Source of the DNA: an uncultured Oscillospiraceae bacterium
GTDB taxonomy: Bacteria > Bacillota > Clostridia > Oscillospirales > Ruminococcaceae
NCBI GenBank assembly: GCA_905212515.1
Contig: CAJMEU010000157.1
Coordinates: forward strand, 1-6,595
Length of the DNA: 6,595 nt
Direction: 5' to 3'
Within the stretch, counting starts at the first letter, position 1. Each line of letters starts with the position of its first letter. The translations under genes and the position numbers were made by a program. The notes under the pieces were generated by a model that had not been told where the DNA came from, made no database searches, and saw only the letters and a program-made list of their open reading frames with translations. Shown piece after piece: positions 6,589 through 6,595 of this stretch.

Positions 6589-6595
6589 GGTGGGG

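Overview
The window carries four genes, all on the minus strand, in GC-rich DNA. Gene families, protein sequence style and strong Shine-Dalgarno usage suggest a Gram-positive member of the Clostridia, plausibly a gut Oscillospiraceae or Ruminococcaceae type. This placement comes from protein character only; there is no rRNA or other taxonomic marker. Both ends of the window cut through unfinished context: the last gene in transcription order is incomplete at position 1, and the first gene starts 73 bases from the right edge.

In transcription order (right to left): (1) 6522-4465, a 685-residue multi-pass membrane protein with a GT-C glycosyltransferase-like plan (many helices, an Asp-containing large loop near the N-terminal third, a soluble C-terminal domain). 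(2) 4462-2567, an ABC-F ATPase of the YdiF type, two bases after gene 1 and therefore co-transcribed and probably translationally coupled. (3) A 193-base gap holding two tandem hairpins that look like intrinsic terminators for genes 1-2, then a sigma-A-type promoter pointing at gene 3. (4) 2373-493, a membrane-anchored nucleotide-sugar 4,6-dehydratase of the PglF/WbpM/CapD/EpsC class. (5) 468 to the left edge, the first 156 residues of a PglC/WcaJ-type initiating sugar-1-phosphate transferase, 24 bases downstream of gene 3 with an excellent ribosome binding site.

Genes 3 and 4 form a functional pair: the dehydratase makes a UDP-4-keto-6-deoxy sugar and the sugar transferase loads a sugar phosphate onto undecaprenyl phosphate, the first membrane step of capsule, exopolysaccharide or glycoprotein glycan assembly. 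Gene 1 could act later in the same pathway on a lipid-linked sugar, but that link is inferred from fold and location. The ABC-F protein is a ribosome-associated factor by family and probably a passenger.

I see no mobile element, CRISPR array, tRNA, rRNA or clearly new system. The points most worth a second look are the unassigned GT-C-like membrane protein, the abrupt loss of family resemblance at the window-edge end of the sugar transferase, the compact terminator-terminator-promoter junction, and the non-ATG start of the dehydratase.
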